Origin: Schizochytrium sp. CCTCC M209059
Taxonomy: Eukaryota > Sar > Bigyra > Thraustochytrida > Thraustochytriidae
Assembly: GCA_000818945.1 (NCBI GenBank)
Contig: KN805376.1
Span: 1-64,000, forward strand
Length of the DNA stretch: 64,000 bases
Direction: 5' to 3'
The notes beneath the pieces are model-generated. The model was given only the letters and a program-made list of their open reading frames with translations. It was not told the DNA's origin and ran no database searches. Below, piece by piece: positions 39,166-49,398 of the stretch. A program made the translations under genes and the position numbers. The stretch's first letter is position 1. Each line of letters opens with the position of its first letter.

Positions 39166-40752
39166 CTAGGTTGGAGTGTGTTGCACCATGGATAGGTCTG
39201 CGTTGTGAACGCTTTGCAACGCCAACTCAAGGGCATCGACAAAAGTGTTCACACTGGACTTGTCAAAAGTCAAGGGCGGCTTGATGACGAGGACGTTGCT
39301 ATGTTTGCCATCGCAACTTGTGAGAATCCGGTGCTGGTGTAAAAGTTGCGTAATGATGAAAGAGACCTCCTTGCTCGCAGGCTCTTTGGAGACACGGTCA
39401 CGTACAAACTCGATGCCCAAGAATAGACCGCTCCCACGCACGTCGCCAATCAGACGCCCCGCCCTGGTTTGCATGAGTGTGCGGAGACGCTCGCAAAAGT
39501 ATGCACCTGTTTCTGCGGCGTGTGCCTGTAGACGATCCGATTGAATGATCTCGAGCACCGCCAAACCTGCTGCGCATGCAACAGGATTGCCACCAAATGT
39601 GTTGAAATACTCCATCCCATTCGTAAACGAGTTTGCAACCGCGTCAGAACACACCACCGCGGCAAGGGGGACGCCGTTGCCGAAAGGTTTGGCCAATGTG
39701 ACTATGTCAGGATCCACGCCCTGTTGCTCGAAGCCCCAGAAATGCCCACCAAGACGACCAAAACCCACTTGCACCTCATCTGCCACGCAGACGCCCCCCT
39801 GTGCACGCACCGACGCGTACACAGAGGTCAAATACCCGCGAGGCGGCATGATGACGCCGGCGACTGACATTCCAGACTCGACAAAGAATGCAGCGGTTCG
39901 ACGCCCTTGGCCCTCTACATATTCCAGCTTTTCGTTCACGTAGGCGGCCATTCTTGATGCGAATTTCTGCTCCGATTCGTGATTTCCTCGTTCTCGATAG
40001 CTGTCCGGGCAAGGGACCACATGCGTTTGCTCTGGGCAACCTCTGCCGCCCTTGCTGAGAAACTTGTACGGAGAAATAGCAAGCACGGCCTCTGTGTGCC
40101 CATGATACGCACGTTCTACCACCACTACATCTGTGGCTCCAGTATGCGTGCGCGCAAGGCGCAGCGCGAGGTCGTTGGCTTCGCTGCCAGAGTTGACAAA
40201 AAACACGCGTTTCAGTCTTGACCCAGTTGGCATTGTGCGAATGAGCTCCCGAGCCAAGAGCACTGGATAAGGATGGAGATATCTTGTGTTCGAGTTGGTC
40301 TTGGCGAGTTGACGCGAGACGGCGTCAACGACCGCTTGTCGCTGCCAGCCGACGCACGCCGGGTTATTGCGCGAGTCCAGATAGCGAAAGCCTCGGTTAT
40401 CAATAAGGTGATGGCTCTCGCCCCGGACAATCATGAGTGGGTCCGAGTTCTCGTACGAGATACTTTGCGCATCGCAAAAGAATTGCTTTCTCAGCGCATA
40501 CACCTCCTCCTTGCTCATGTGTTCCGCCTCGTTTTCAAACGCAAGGATCTCCTTCGCTATCTTTGAGGTTCTCTCGGGTACCGGTTCTGCTGTCACTGTT
40601 AATCTCGACGCCAACAATGAGGAGATCTTCTTTTGTCTTCTCTCCCGCATCCACGAGGCTCCCAGTGCGAGCGCTGCGCCCAGAATCGTGCCAAATGCCA
40701 CGAGACCTACAACGTGCAGCTGCTGGTTCGCCGGGCTCTGTCGTGAGGTCAT
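39166..40752 (-). CDS. Class-III PLP-dependent aminotransferase / phospho-lyase-like
   Basis: 528 residues from ATG 40750-40752. An N-terminal hydrophobic helix (VVGLVAFGTILGAALALGAS, about 12-33) suggests a membrane anchor. The PLP fold is complete: NSGSEANDLALRLAR, ERAYHGHTEAVLAISPYKF, VCVADEVQVGFGRLGGHFWG, then the Schiff-base lysine in TLAKPFGNGVP (about residue 353) and FNTFGGNPVACAAGLAVLE. The sequence resembles the AGXT2L (ETNPPL/PHYKPL) branch, which cleaves phosphoethanolamine or phosphohydroxylysine. Alanine-glyoxylate or 4-aminobutyrate aminotransferase activity is also possible. It is divergent from PEX12. The family is certain; the substrate is not. Confidence 0.85.
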   Translation of the reverse strand: MTSRQSPANQQLHVVGLVAFGTILGAALALGASWMRERRQKKISSLLASRLTVTAEPVPERTSKIAKEILAFENEAEHMSKEEVYALRKQFFCDAQSISYENSDPLMIVRGESHHLIDNRGFRYLDSRNNPACVGWQRQAVVDAVSRQLAKTNSNTRYLHPYPVLLARELIRTMPTGSRLKRVFFVNSGSEANDLALRLARTHTGATDVVVVERAYHGHTEAVLAISPYKFLSKGGRGCPEQTHVVPCPDSYRERGNHESEQKFASRMAAYVNEKLEYVEGQGRRTAAFFVESGMSVAGVIMPPRGYLTSVYASVRAQGGVCVADEVQVGFGRLGGHFWGFEQQGVDPDIVTLAKPFGNGVPLAAVVCSDAVANSFTNGMEYFNTFGGNPVACAAGLAVLEIIQSDRLQAHAAETGAYFCERLRTLMQTRAGRLIGDVRGSGLFLGIEFVRDRVSKEPASKEVSFIITQLLHQHRILTSCDGKHSNVLVIKPPLTFDKSSVNTFVDALELALQSVHNADLSMVQHTPT

Positions 40753-41329
40753 GGTGTCTCCGGCTCTCGCAACCTTGGCCGAGTTCGCAGCCTTGGCGTC
40801 GCCGCACGCTTCGTTGTGCGTACGTACTCTTGCTAGCTCGCGGCTCCTTTATCCGTTTGCCTGTCTGCGCAGTGTGCCTGCCTGCCGCACGTGCGCAGCG
40901 TCGTGGCTTCTGCCAGCAGCCCACTTGACTCAACGTGTCTAAGGCGGTAGAGACCTTGCAGCAGACCATTATATTATCCAAGTTGTCTCGTCCGCGCCGC
41001 CTGGATTTTGCGGCGGGAGCAAGGGGCCGGAGCGGGCCCAGTCCGGACGCTTGCACGCAGAGCGCCTGGCGAGGGCGCGCGTGGCCCTGCGTACTAGCTA
41101 CTCTCTTGTCTTTCAGCGGCTTTTCGCAGTAAGCGCAGAATCGGAGTTGGGAAGCGTGAGGGCGAGGTGGGAATCCTGGCATTCTCGCACGAGGTGGAGA
41201 AGCAGCAAACCTGTTTGACCTCGGCACGCACAGTGGTTCGACAAGAGCAGAACAGGGCGAAAGCGTAGAGCAGGGTAAAGGACAAGGACGCACAGACGCT
41301 TGCAACGAATAAAACATCCGCGGGCGACC
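40753..41329. promoter_or_regulatory. Divergent promoter, aminotransferase and PEX12
   Basis: 577 bp between divergent start codons. GC-rich, without the long tetranucleotide arrays seen elsewhere. A TTATATTATCC AT-rich spot lies at 40969-40979. No gene seen. Confidence 0.5.
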
Positions 41330-42656
41330 ATGTTTCTTTCCAACTTGCTCAACTCACCTAATCCGACGGTGTTCGAGCTGTCGATGGCAGGGGGACTCAC
41401 TACCGCATTGCAGGTACGTGCTCGTGCATGCCACTCATGATCTTTTCTATGTGGCCAGAATGACTTACTTCCGATAAAATCACCCACAACTCTGTACTTT
41501 GACACAGCCGGCCTTTGACTATCTTCTCGTGACCCTCGGCGAGCGATATGCAACGTTTTTCCGCCTTTGCGCCTGGAAGGTGAGTTCGAAATGTGAAATG
41601 CGCGCATCACAAGCGTCGCCATTTCGTCGGCCAAAGGAGAGTCCGACATGCTAATGCGTTTACTTTGTTGTGCAGGATGAGCTCTACTATCTGCTGCTCG
41701 GGATCATTGAGCGGCATTACCTGCAGGTATATGATGCGTGTTTCTCGGAGAATTTTTATGCGCTAAAACGTGTCAAACGGGCCGGCCCCCAGGGCGCACA
41801 AGTCCCGCTGAGTCCTCGCGACAAACTCGTGAGTCTCTTTTTCGTGACGGTGATCCCTTACTTGCGCATGAAAACCGTCAAGGCTCATGAGGTGCTCGCA
41901 GTAGAGGCTCAACAAGAAGAACAGCAAGAGATGCAAGAACAACAACGGCTGCAGCGAGAGGGTAGTAGCTCCAATGATGAACATGTGGGACATGGGCAGA
42001 ATGAAGCAGCAATGGTGGCACGAGGTTCATCAGGACCTTCGGCCGCCGTCGGCCGCCGTCCGAGACTCTACAAGCGATTGCGCCAAATGTTTTTGCAGGG
42101 AGTACCGCTTACGCTTGCCGGCTACGAGCTTTGGGGCTTTTACCTCAAGATTTTGTTTATGTTCCAGCGCACAGAGCACTTTTCGCCGCCTCAATGGCTG
42201 CAGGGTATTTTTCTCGCTCGTGTCACGGGCGACGACATGCGCGCGCAAGCGCTTGCAGAAGAGCTTCGGGACTCGCACCGTGGCATTGTGGGCAAGATTG
42301 CTTCAAAGGGCATTTCATTTTTGCGAACGGCGCTTGTAGCCTCGGCTCTCATCTTCAAGCTCTTGGAATGGTACTATTCGCCCGAAAATCAGAGTCAGCG
42401 GGAACAAAACAAGAATGCGCAGATTATTCCACCGCCGCCCATGCCGCCACGGCCCTCGTCCATGGGCGTTGGGTTGCCGCGCCATCCGCGCCAGTGCCCT
42501 CTTTGTCATGAGCCGCGTGTGAATCCTGCCATTTCGTCAAGTGGGATCGCCTTTTGTTTCATATGTATTCACCGCCACGTCCTGGAGCATGGCGCCTGTC
42601 CTGTGACGGGCACGCCTTGCCAAGTGTCACAGATTCGCCGCATTTTCGAGTCTTAA
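41330..42656 (+). CDS. PEX12: Peroxin 12 (peroxisomal RING E3 subunit), 3 exons
   Basis: Exons 41330-41413, 41508-41579 and 41676-42656 give 378 residues. Introns 41414-41507 (GTACGT) and 41580-41675 (GTGAGT) are in phase 0. PEX12 forms, with PEX2 and PEX10, the peroxisomal retro-translocation channel and ubiquitin ligase that recycles PEX5. The N-terminal block (NPTVFELSMAGGLTTAL) matches PEX12, as do YLLVTLGERYA, DELYYLLLGIIERHYLQVYD and SFSENFYALKR-like ACFSENFYALKR. Gln/Glu-rich insertions follow (about 115-145). The C-terminal RING has CPLCHEPRVNPA, FCFICIHRHVLEHGACPVTG and IRRIF. Like other PEX12 proteins it lacks the full set of zinc ligands. Confidence 0.92.
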
Positions 42657-43591
42657 GAGAAAAGGAGGCAATGGGAGGGGCCGCGCCTCTTCGAACAGCC
42701 GGTGCGATGCGTAAGTTTGGGTGTCGCGATGGTAGGGTGTGTTCGGGCCTGGCCTGGTCTCGTATGGGATGGTATGTATCTATATAGCATGGTATGACAT
42801 GATATGACATGACATATGACATATCACGGAAAAGTTTGCGGAATCTTATGTGGGAAGGAATGCCCCTGTTTATCAGATGTCATGAGATATATGTACATCA
42901 GCCCACGGCGATGGCAAGTCGACTGGCGGACCCTCCATGCCAGTCGGCGTCGCAAACCCAGCGATCCGAGTCATTGACTATGTACAATGCAGCTTCGGTG
43001 AAGAGCTGGACTGGGCAAGATTGTCTGCGCGGCCGCCCTTGAGCGCACTGCGCATCCTGCGGCCGGCAAGGGCCCCTCAGGTTTCCTTTTGCTAGAGTTG
43101 GTCCCGCAAAGCAGAGAAGTGTAGGGCCCATACATACCACGCTTTGGTGGATCGTCGTTGACTAACGTACTGCGCACACATGATCGTATTTTCTGGTTCA
43201 AACGACTCATCAGCACAGATGTTTTGGGGCCCTGTCTATCTATGCTCATGCTCATGCCTATGCTCAGGCTCATACCTGTAGCACTCGACGCAATACCCCA
43301 CCAAGCCCGTACGTGAAAAGGAATACGTACGTACCTATAGGTAGTACACACCGTTTTGGCGCTTTATCATTTTTTTATTTTTTTCCCGATGAACGGATCA
43401 TCTGGAGTGAATTTTTAAGAGAGACAAGAGTTTGCGCTGCGCACCTGAGGCGCGCGATGCGGCTGAAATTTTGATCTTGCTCTTGCTCTTGCTCTTGCTC
43501 AAAGCCACGAGGTCCGGCCCGGCCTGGCCTGGCCCGGCCTGGGTTGGCTTGACTTGGCTTGGCTTGGCTTGAGGCAGCACAACAAAAGAAC
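42657..43591. other. Intergenic region between PEX12 and a membrane-protein gene
   Basis: 935 bp. It includes TATGACATGA-type repeats at 42770-42830, TACGTACGTACC at 43325-43336, and period-6/period-5 simple sequence (CTTGCTCTTGCTCTTGCTC, GGCCTGGCCTGG, GGCTTGGCTTGG) at 43475-43572, directly before the next ATG. No gene seen. Confidence 0.55.
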
Positions 43592-45484
43592 ATGTCCAAG
43601 ATGCAAGCACCGCGAGAAAAGCGACTCTCGCGCGCTGTACCGCCCAAGGGCTACACCAAGGCGGTCTTGGTGGACACGGCGGGCGTGCGAGATCCATATG
43701 CCGAGCTGCTCGTGCGCGACGAGAACACAAAAGAGAAACCACGGGGCCAAGAAGACACCGAGACTGCCGATGCAACCGAGACAGCCTTGGCCGCGGCCGA
43801 GGAAAACCTACGCATGGTGAATTTGCGAACGACGAAAAAGTCGTACAGTGAGGTCAACTTTGAGGCCTCGCTCATGCCCCGAGCCATCGACTATCTCATG
43901 GAAGAGCGAAAGCTCATTGCTTTGTCTCCGCAAAGCGTCGTTCCTGAAATGCTCACTCCTGAGAGAGATTTCGAGGATTGGGCACTGACGAGACCAAATG
44001 TCCAGATTGAAGCATCGTACGGGCGTTTTACAGTCGTTCAACGTGGCAGGAAAGAAATTGAAGATGAAGAACACCATCGTAAACAAGCGCAAGGGTGCTG
44101 GCGTCGATACCGCAAACAACCCGTGACTCCAGCTGAAAGTTTTCGCGTCGTTCGTCTCGAAGCAAACGCTCGACCCTTTCGACAAAGCTCGTGCCGACTA
44201 CTGTACAAGCAGCGACGATTTGCCGAATTGGATCTTGAGCTCTTGAACCCGCTGCTTGCTGCTGCGTACAAGACGCGACCTGAAACGCTGACCGGTATTG
44301 TTACAGAGAGACTGACGCCATTGTGCGTAGAGCATTTGCCCAAGCTTTGGAAGCTCTTGGCCATGCGTCTATCTTGCGTTCTAGCGCTTGGCGCGGTTCC
44401 CGCACTTCTCTATTTGATTCTGGGATGGACAATTATGGACGTTGCGAGCGGGAGGCTCATTGACTTGGGCATATGTGCTGGCCTGCTCGTATGGTTCACC
44501 GTGCCCATCCGCCGCTTTCGTCGCAAGAAGGCTGCTTATATAAGGAAATGCTGGAAGCAGTTCCGCACGCGTCTCGATAGCGAATTAGCTTGCGTAAATG
44601 CAGAGCTTGAGGCGCTCGAGAGCCCGAACGCACCAGGAAGAATTCGCTTCGCCCCCGTTCTCGTGTGGCTCGGTCACGACCCGTATACCTCGGACCGGAT
44701 GTCGCAAGTCGTCAAGGCCATCGCTGAAGCAGATCGTTTTCATCGCGCTCGAGCAATTTTAGCTGATCTCGAAGAGCGGGTGGCCAAGCTGGAGCGACAG
44801 CGCTACGAACTCGAGACGAATGGAGATGCAGCCAACACAGAGGTTATCGAAACCTTTGGTAGTGAGAAGCGGCTACGTAAGCAGGTAAGCAAACAGCGAA
44901 AGGCTCTTGCAAAGCTTTCGCGGCGCCGTCTGCTGCAAGGGCGCGAAGCAAAGGTTCCCAGCGGATCGTACCTGGTTTTGCATCGTCTCACGGTTGAGGT
45001 TGAGCTTCCAGGTCCGATCAATCCCGTGCTTGGTCTGCAGCCCGAGCCAGCCGCTATGCACGACGAAAGAACAGAGGATTCTGGCGGCAAGCATGAGTCG
45101 GGACTTTTGCGCCGCGTCGACACTGATCTTGTTGGCGCATGCTCACGCTGTCGACAAATTACTCTGTACACGCGCAACGTGGGGCTCGAAAGCATCGCGA
45201 AAAATCTGTGCAAGAGTGCGCGCGAGGACGCCGTCGCCTTTGATGAGTACAGACTACGCAAGCTGCTCAAGCTCGAGCCAGGCACGGATCTCGCCAAAGC
45301 GCTTGGAGGGACCCACAGCGGCGGAACCGAGGACCAAGAAAAACAAGAAGATCAACACGAGAACAAGGACAAGGACAAGAACAAGGATCAAAACCACAAG
45401 CGCAACGAAACGGAGACGCTTGAAGACGAGGTTGCAGCCTCGGCATCGCGCTGCGCTGTGTGTCAGGGCCCTCGCGGCGCATAG
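43592..45484 (+). CDS. Unrecognised membrane protein with coiled-coil and CxxC motifs
   Basis: 630 residues from ATG 43592 (MSKMQAPREKRL). Two adjacent hydrophobic helices at about 259-281 (LSCVLALGAVPALLYLILGW) and 287-305 (GICAGLLVWFTVPI) end in a basic RRFRRKK stop. Long charged helices follow (about 315-450). A CSRC pair lies near residue 516 and a CAVC pair near 622. The segment LYTRNVGLESIAKNLC follows CSRC. A Lys/Glu/Asp/Asn-rich run (about 585-605) precedes the C-terminus. The two CxxC pairs could chelate metal, but they are far apart. I know no family with this layout. Confidence 0.7.
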   Translation: MSKMQAPREKRLSRAVPPKGYTKAVLVDTAGVRDPYAELLVRDENTKEKPRGQEDTETADATETALAAAEENLRMVNLRTTKKSYSEVNFEASLMPRAIDYLMEERKLIALSPQSVVPEMLTPERDFEDWALTRPNVQIEASYGRFTVVQRGRKEIEDEEHHRKQAQGCWRRYRKQPVTPAESFRVVRLEANARPFRQSSCRLLYKQRRFAELDLELLNPLLAAAYKTRPETLTGIVTERLTPLCVEHLPKLWKLLAMRLSCVLALGAVPALLYLILGWTIMDVASGRLIDLGICAGLLVWFTVPIRRFRRKKAAYIRKCWKQFRTRLDSELACVNAELEALESPNAPGRIRFAPVLVWLGHDPYTSDRMSQVVKAIAEADRFHRARAILADLEERVAKLERQRYELETNGDAANTEVIETFGSEKRLRKQVSKQRKALAKLSRRRLLQGREAKVPSGSYLVLHRLTVEVELPGPINPVLGLQPEPAAMHDERTEDSGGKHESGLLRRVDTDLVGACSRCRQITLYTRNVGLESIAKNLCKSAREDAVAFDEYRLRKLLKLEPGTDLAKALGGTHSGGTEDQEKQEDQHENKDKDKNKDQNHKRNETETLEDEVAASASRCAVCQGPRGA

Positions 45485-45635
45485 ACTCCCCGTTACTTAC
45501 TCGCTCGCTCGCTCCCTCTCTGTCTAGGCCTCGTGCAGTTCTGACGAGAACTCGCCGTCCGAGTGGTGGTGGTGGTGGTGGCGGTGGTGGTGGTGGTAGA
45601 CGAGATCGGCGCCGGGCAAGCGTCAGTTGCTGGTC

Positions 45636-46907
45636 ATGAGCGCACCGGGTAGCGGCGACGCAGGCCCGACATCGGGACGCAGGTGCGGCTGGGCCACGTC
45701 CTGGATGACGCAAGACTTTTCTCTACCCATGGTCGTCGGACTCTGCGTTACGGCAGCGGCCACCGGTGCTGCCGTCGCATCGCTGGCGACAGCGCACGTG
45801 CTGCGACGCCGCGCACTCGGTGCCACAGCAACGGTGCAGCGGACCCTGCATGCAAACACAACGACAGCGCAGAGACCAAAGGCAACTATAGATGCATGCG
45901 ACGATAGTCTCGTATGCCCTGCAAAGTCCAGCAATGATGATGCAAGGGCCAAAGCCAAAGCCAAGCAGCAACTGCAACAACAGAAACAACGGGTATGGTC
46001 TGAATTTCTCGAGAACGGGCTGCGCACGCGTTATGTTGGGTATGCGCGGTCCGTGTACTCTGCCAGGAACTATACACCAAATCAGCCAACACGCGTCCCT
46101 TCAAGTCGCGCCATGATCGACTTGCGAGATTGCGACAAGGGCTGCCTTGAGGACTTGGACTCTTTCAGCCATGCATGGCTTGTCTTTGTCTTTCACGACA
46201 ACGAGTCAACTGACTTCGTCAAGTCAAAAATTCTTCCCCCGCGTAAGCCAGATCGACGCAAGGTTGGCGTCTTTAGCTGCAGAAGTCCCAATCGACCAAA
46301 TCCGATTGGACTCTCGATCGTGCGCATCGAGCACGTGGATCCCGACAACCGCAAGCTCCTTGTGAGTGGCGTGGATATCTTGGAAGGAACCCCTATACTC
46401 GACATCAAGCCATACATTCCAATTCACGATCAGCCCGGGGGCGAAGTGCGTGTCCCGGAATGGATCGCTGCTTCATCTGCGCTGGAGCCTGATTTTGCGA
46501 AAGTGGAAATTGACCCCAAGGTGCTTGAAAAGCTTCGTCGCTTGCCCCGCAAAGTCAAACGAGGTGGCCTGTATCAGAGTCCAGAGGGCGTTGTACAGGT
46601 TCTCTCGGAGATTTTGCGGTGGGATGGACGTAAGCGTCACATTCGGCAAATGCACGATCGCCAAGGCCATGGGGAGTGGCTTTTTGAAATGCTTGGCATG
46701 GATTTTAGTCTCGAGTACCCAGCGCCTGGAGTTGTTCATTGCACTGATGTACATCCTGTCGGCGTTGTGCACCTCGTGGATGGGCGCATCCGTTTTCGTG
46801 AGACCGAAGAAGCTGCAAAAGGTGAAGATAGCAATGGTGACAATAGTGAGGACGTCAATGATGTCCAAGAGCAAGATGGTGCAAAAAATTCCGTCTCCCG
46901 CTCATGA
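45636..46907 (+). CDS. TRMO: tRNA (adenine-37 N6)-methyltransferase, TrmO/TsaA family
   Basis: 423 residues from ATG 45636. TrmO methylates N6-threonylcarbamoyladenosine (t6A37) in ANN-decoding tRNAs, making m6t6A, with SAM. The UPF0066 barrel holds GYARSVYSARNYTPNQPTRV, FSHAWLVFVFHDN, KVGVFSCRSPNRPNPIGLS and the catalytic-pocket block VDILEGTPILDIKPYIP. The C-terminal extension (RRLPRKVKRGGL, then ILRWDGRKRHIRQMHDRQG and TDVHPVGVVHLVDGRIRF) resembles the eukaryotic TRMO type. An N-terminal hydrophobic helix (MVVGLCVTAAATGAAVASLA, about 31-53) followed by Arg residues suggests an anchor or organelle targeting. Confidence 0.92.
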   Translation: MSAPGSGDAGPTSGRRCGWATSWMTQDFSLPMVVGLCVTAAATGAAVASLATAHVLRRRALGATATVQRTLHANTTTAQRPKATIDACDDSLVCPAKSSNDDARAKAKAKQQLQQQKQRVWSEFLENGLRTRYVGYARSVYSARNYTPNQPTRVPSSRAMIDLRDCDKGCLEDLDSFSHAWLVFVFHDNESTDFVKSKILPPRKPDRRKVGVFSCRSPNRPNPIGLSIVRIEHVDPDNRKLLVSGVDILEGTPILDIKPYIPIHDQPGGEVRVPEWIAASSALEPDFAKVEIDPKVLEKLRRLPRKVKRGGLYQSPEGVVQVLSEILRWDGRKRHIRQMHDRQGHGEWLFEMLGMDFSLEYPAPGVVHCTDVHPVGVVHLVDGRIRFRETEEAAKGEDSNGDNSEDVNDVQEQDGAKNSVSRS

Positions 46908-47364
46908 TAGTCTTCGTTTCCTTCGTTCCACATGATATTAATTTTTCGAAGGAAAAAATGCATAACATTTCTCGGTCAGGTCTCTTCTGGGATCTGTGTG
47001 TGTGTCTCTCTCTGTCTGTCTCTCAACGGCCTTAGTTCTCACATCAATTGATTTCGATCATTCCTTGGAAGGCGCCCTTCCGCACACGAGCCATTTCTTG
47101 GTCCCCCATTGCGCAAGTGTGAGCGTCGGACCTGCGATTTTACTACTTGCGGCCATCGTAGTTTTTCTGTCGTGTCAGTCCGATTCAGGGAAGCCTGGCT
47201 TGGGACTCGCCATCGCTGCCTTGATCCGTTTCCGCAAGGGAGACCGCAAGCAAAAACCTTTTGCAACGCAACGCAACGCAACGCAACGCACCGCGCGCGA
47301 GACGAGACAGCAGCGCGACGATCGAGCAGAGGCAGAGCAGCGCGACGTAGAGCAGCGTAGCAGG
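46908..47364. promoter_or_regulatory. Upstream region of the DECR2-like gene
   Basis: 457 bp between two plus-strand genes. It holds a (GTCT)n tract at 46997-47024 and a (CAACG)n pentamer array at 47264-47290, ending 75 bp before the ATG at 47365. The frame is open upstream from 46996 but starts with a non-ATG codon, so I do not extend the gene. Confidence 0.55.
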
Positions 47365-48261
47365 ATGACGTTCAAGTCAGACTTTAGGCCCGACCTCCTC
47401 GAGGGTAAGGTGGTTGTCATCACCGGCGGCGGGTCCGGGATTGGCCTGGGCATCGCGCGCGCGTGCGGCCTGCACGGCGCCAAGGTGGTGATTGGCGGTC
47501 GCCGGGAAGCCAAGTTGCAGGAGGCGTGCGAGGCTCTACGCAAAGACGGCGTCAAGAATATCGAGGGCTTCCCTTGCGATGTGCGGGAGCCGAAGCGCTG
47601 CGAAGACTTTATCAAGCAAGCTGTTGAGGCGTACGGCACGGTGGACGTGCTTGTGAACAACGCGGCGGGCAACTTTTCTACGACCATCGAGAAGCTTTCC
47701 CCGAACGGCTTCAACACCATCATGCAGATTGATTTGATGGGCTGCTTTAACATGTCCAAGGCTGCGCTTCCTTACCTCAAAACGAGTGGCAAAGGTCTCA
47801 TTGTCAACATTAGCGCCACGTTGCATTACAAGGCGTTTCCCTTCCAGATGGCGGCTTCGAGTGCCAAGTCTGCCATTGACGTTCTGACCAAGAATATTGG
47901 TGTGGAATGGGGCACCGACTATGGTATCCGCGCCGTCTCGGTGGCGCCTGGTCCGATTGAGAACACTGTTGGCGGACCCGGCGGCCGTGTTTTTGGCAAG
48001 ATGCTTGATGCTGATGGAGGTCCGGATCTGCGCGAGTTCGTGCCAATCGGCCGCTTTGGAACTGTCGATGACATTGGCAACACGATTCTTTTTTTGGCAA
48101 GTAACGCTGGCTCGTACATTAACGCGACGACGATCGTTGTCGATGGCGGACAGTACCACGAGGCGAGTGGGCGGTATCTTTTGGCCAAGCGTAAGATTGC
48201 CGAAGCTTCGGACAAGGAGCGCCAAACGCACAAGGGCGGCGTCGAGCGTGCGAAGATGTAA
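47365..48261 (+). CDS. DECR2: Peroxisomal 2,4-dienoyl-CoA reductase-like SDR
   Basis: 298 residues from ATG 47365 (MTFKSDFRPDLLEGKVV). Short-chain dehydrogenase fold: the NADP-binding VVITGGGSGIGLGIARACG with GGRRE after the second strand (NADPH preference), VLVNNAAGNFSTTIEKLSPN, and KGLIVNISATLHYKAFPFQM. A Ser-containing AASSAKSAIDVLTKN replaces the usual YxxxK, as in DECR enzymes. The VAPGPIENTVGG and IVVDGGQYH blocks complete it. DECR2 reduces 2,4-dienoyl-CoAs during peroxisomal beta-oxidation of unsaturated fatty acids. The last three residues are AKM, which fits the broader PTS1 consensus. Confidence 0.9.
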   Translation: MTFKSDFRPDLLEGKVVVITGGGSGIGLGIARACGLHGAKVVIGGRREAKLQEACEALRKDGVKNIEGFPCDVREPKRCEDFIKQAVEAYGTVDVLVNNAAGNFSTTIEKLSPNGFNTIMQIDLMGCFNMSKAALPYLKTSGKGLIVNISATLHYKAFPFQMAASSAKSAIDVLTKNIGVEWGTDYGIRAVSVAPGPIENTVGGPGGRVFGKMLDADGGPDLREFVPIGRFGTVDDIGNTILFLASNAGSYINATTIVVDGGQYHEASGRYLLAKRKIAEASDKERQTHKGGVERAKM

Positions 48262-48531
48262 GATTTTTTCCACCAAAACAATAGACTCAAAGAAAGCAGT
48301 CAAACAAAGATGATGATGATGATGATGAAAGAAAGGTTTTACTTTATACTGCTGTTTCGTTTCTTCAACGTATACTCGCAAGTCTACAACGTGCATGTGT
48401 GCGTATGCGGGCGTGGTTCATTGTATTAGCGGCAGTTCAGATGGGCTCTCTGCATTGATCTATTTTTTTACAAACGCCCGAGCGATGAGGCGCACGATGT
48501 TGGGCTCATACCACTAGCTAGGTTCCATGTC

Positions 48532-49398
48532 TCATGACTGAGCGGGCGTTGCGCCTTGTTGCGGCGGAGGGTTCGGCGTGAGCATAGCCTCTACAATTCT
48601 TCGCTCAAAGGGACCTGGAAGCGTTCTTGAGGTTTGACGCAGAGCATCGAGATCGGCCATGGTCACGAGAATTTTCTTTGCAGCGACGTCATTGGCGCCC
48701 TCGCGTTTTGATTTTTCAGCATTGGACTTGCCAGACTCGCCACCCTTTGCATCCACTGCTTGGATCGGTTCCTCCTTCATTTCCACGTCGCCATCGGTCT
48801 CGTTTTCGCGCTCTGCGCGCTGGGCCTCGCGTTGCCTGCGCTGCGTTTCTCTGTGCCGAGCGATCGCTGCAACTTCGGGGAGAACCGAACAAAGGAACTC
48901 CTGGAAACTGCGCGCCAGGTACTCGACTTGATCTTCCGCCTCCTTACCCTTGGGAAGAGAGATGGGCGGCGTGAGTTTGGATCCGGCGTTTACAAGGACT
49001 CGTTTGGTGGTCATGCGTTCTACAACGTGGGTGTTGGGCCAGTATGCAAGGTCTTGCTCAGCTGCAGTCATGCTCGTACGACCCGTGCTAATAGCCATCT
49101 TGCGTTCTTCGTCGTCAATGTTCACGTCCGTGCAGTGCAGCACATCGTTCTCATTGTCCTCGATGACGCCTCGACCTCCAACTTCGAGGACTTTGAACTC
49201 AGGCACGTCTTGGAGTTGATGCAAAAGAGGGGGCTCGGCGCTGCGTGGCTTTTTCGTGGCCTTTTTGGTGGTCGTTTTTCGGGGAGCGCTAGCTTTCTTT
49301 TTCGATGCTGCGCTTGCTTTCTTGCTCGACGACTTTTTTGATCCAGCTGTTGTGCTAGCAGGCGATCGAGGCGCCGGTGACTTGTTTCCGCCCGCCAT
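48532..49398 (-). CDS. Unrecognised Lys-rich protein
   Basis: 288 residues from ATG 49396-49398. The first 50 residues are Ser/Lys/Ala-rich and strongly basic (SKKSSSKKASAASKKKASA), like a histone tail or nuclear-import region. A compact middle follows: PPLLHQLQDVPEFKVLEVGG, then IEDNENDVLHCTDVNIDDEE and AYWPNTHVVERMTTKRVLVN. Next is a charged helical stretch (RETQRRQREAQRAERENE) and a C-terminal helix (LVTMADLDALRQTSRTLPG). A nuclear role is suggested by the basic tail only. I do not recognise the family. Confidence 0.65.
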   Translation of the reverse strand: MAGGNKSPAPRSPASTTAGSKKSSSKKASAASKKKASAPRKTTTKKATKKPRSAEPPLLHQLQDVPEFKVLEVGGRGVIEDNENDVLHCTDVNIDDEERKMAISTGRTSMTAAEQDLAYWPNTHVVERMTTKRVLVNAGSKLTPPISLPKGKEAEDQVEYLARSFQEFLCSVLPEVAAIARHRETQRRQREAQRAERENETDGDVEMKEEPIQAVDAKGGESGKSNAEKSKREGANDVAAKKILVTMADLDALRQTSRTLPGPFERRIVEAMLTPNPPPQQGATPAQS

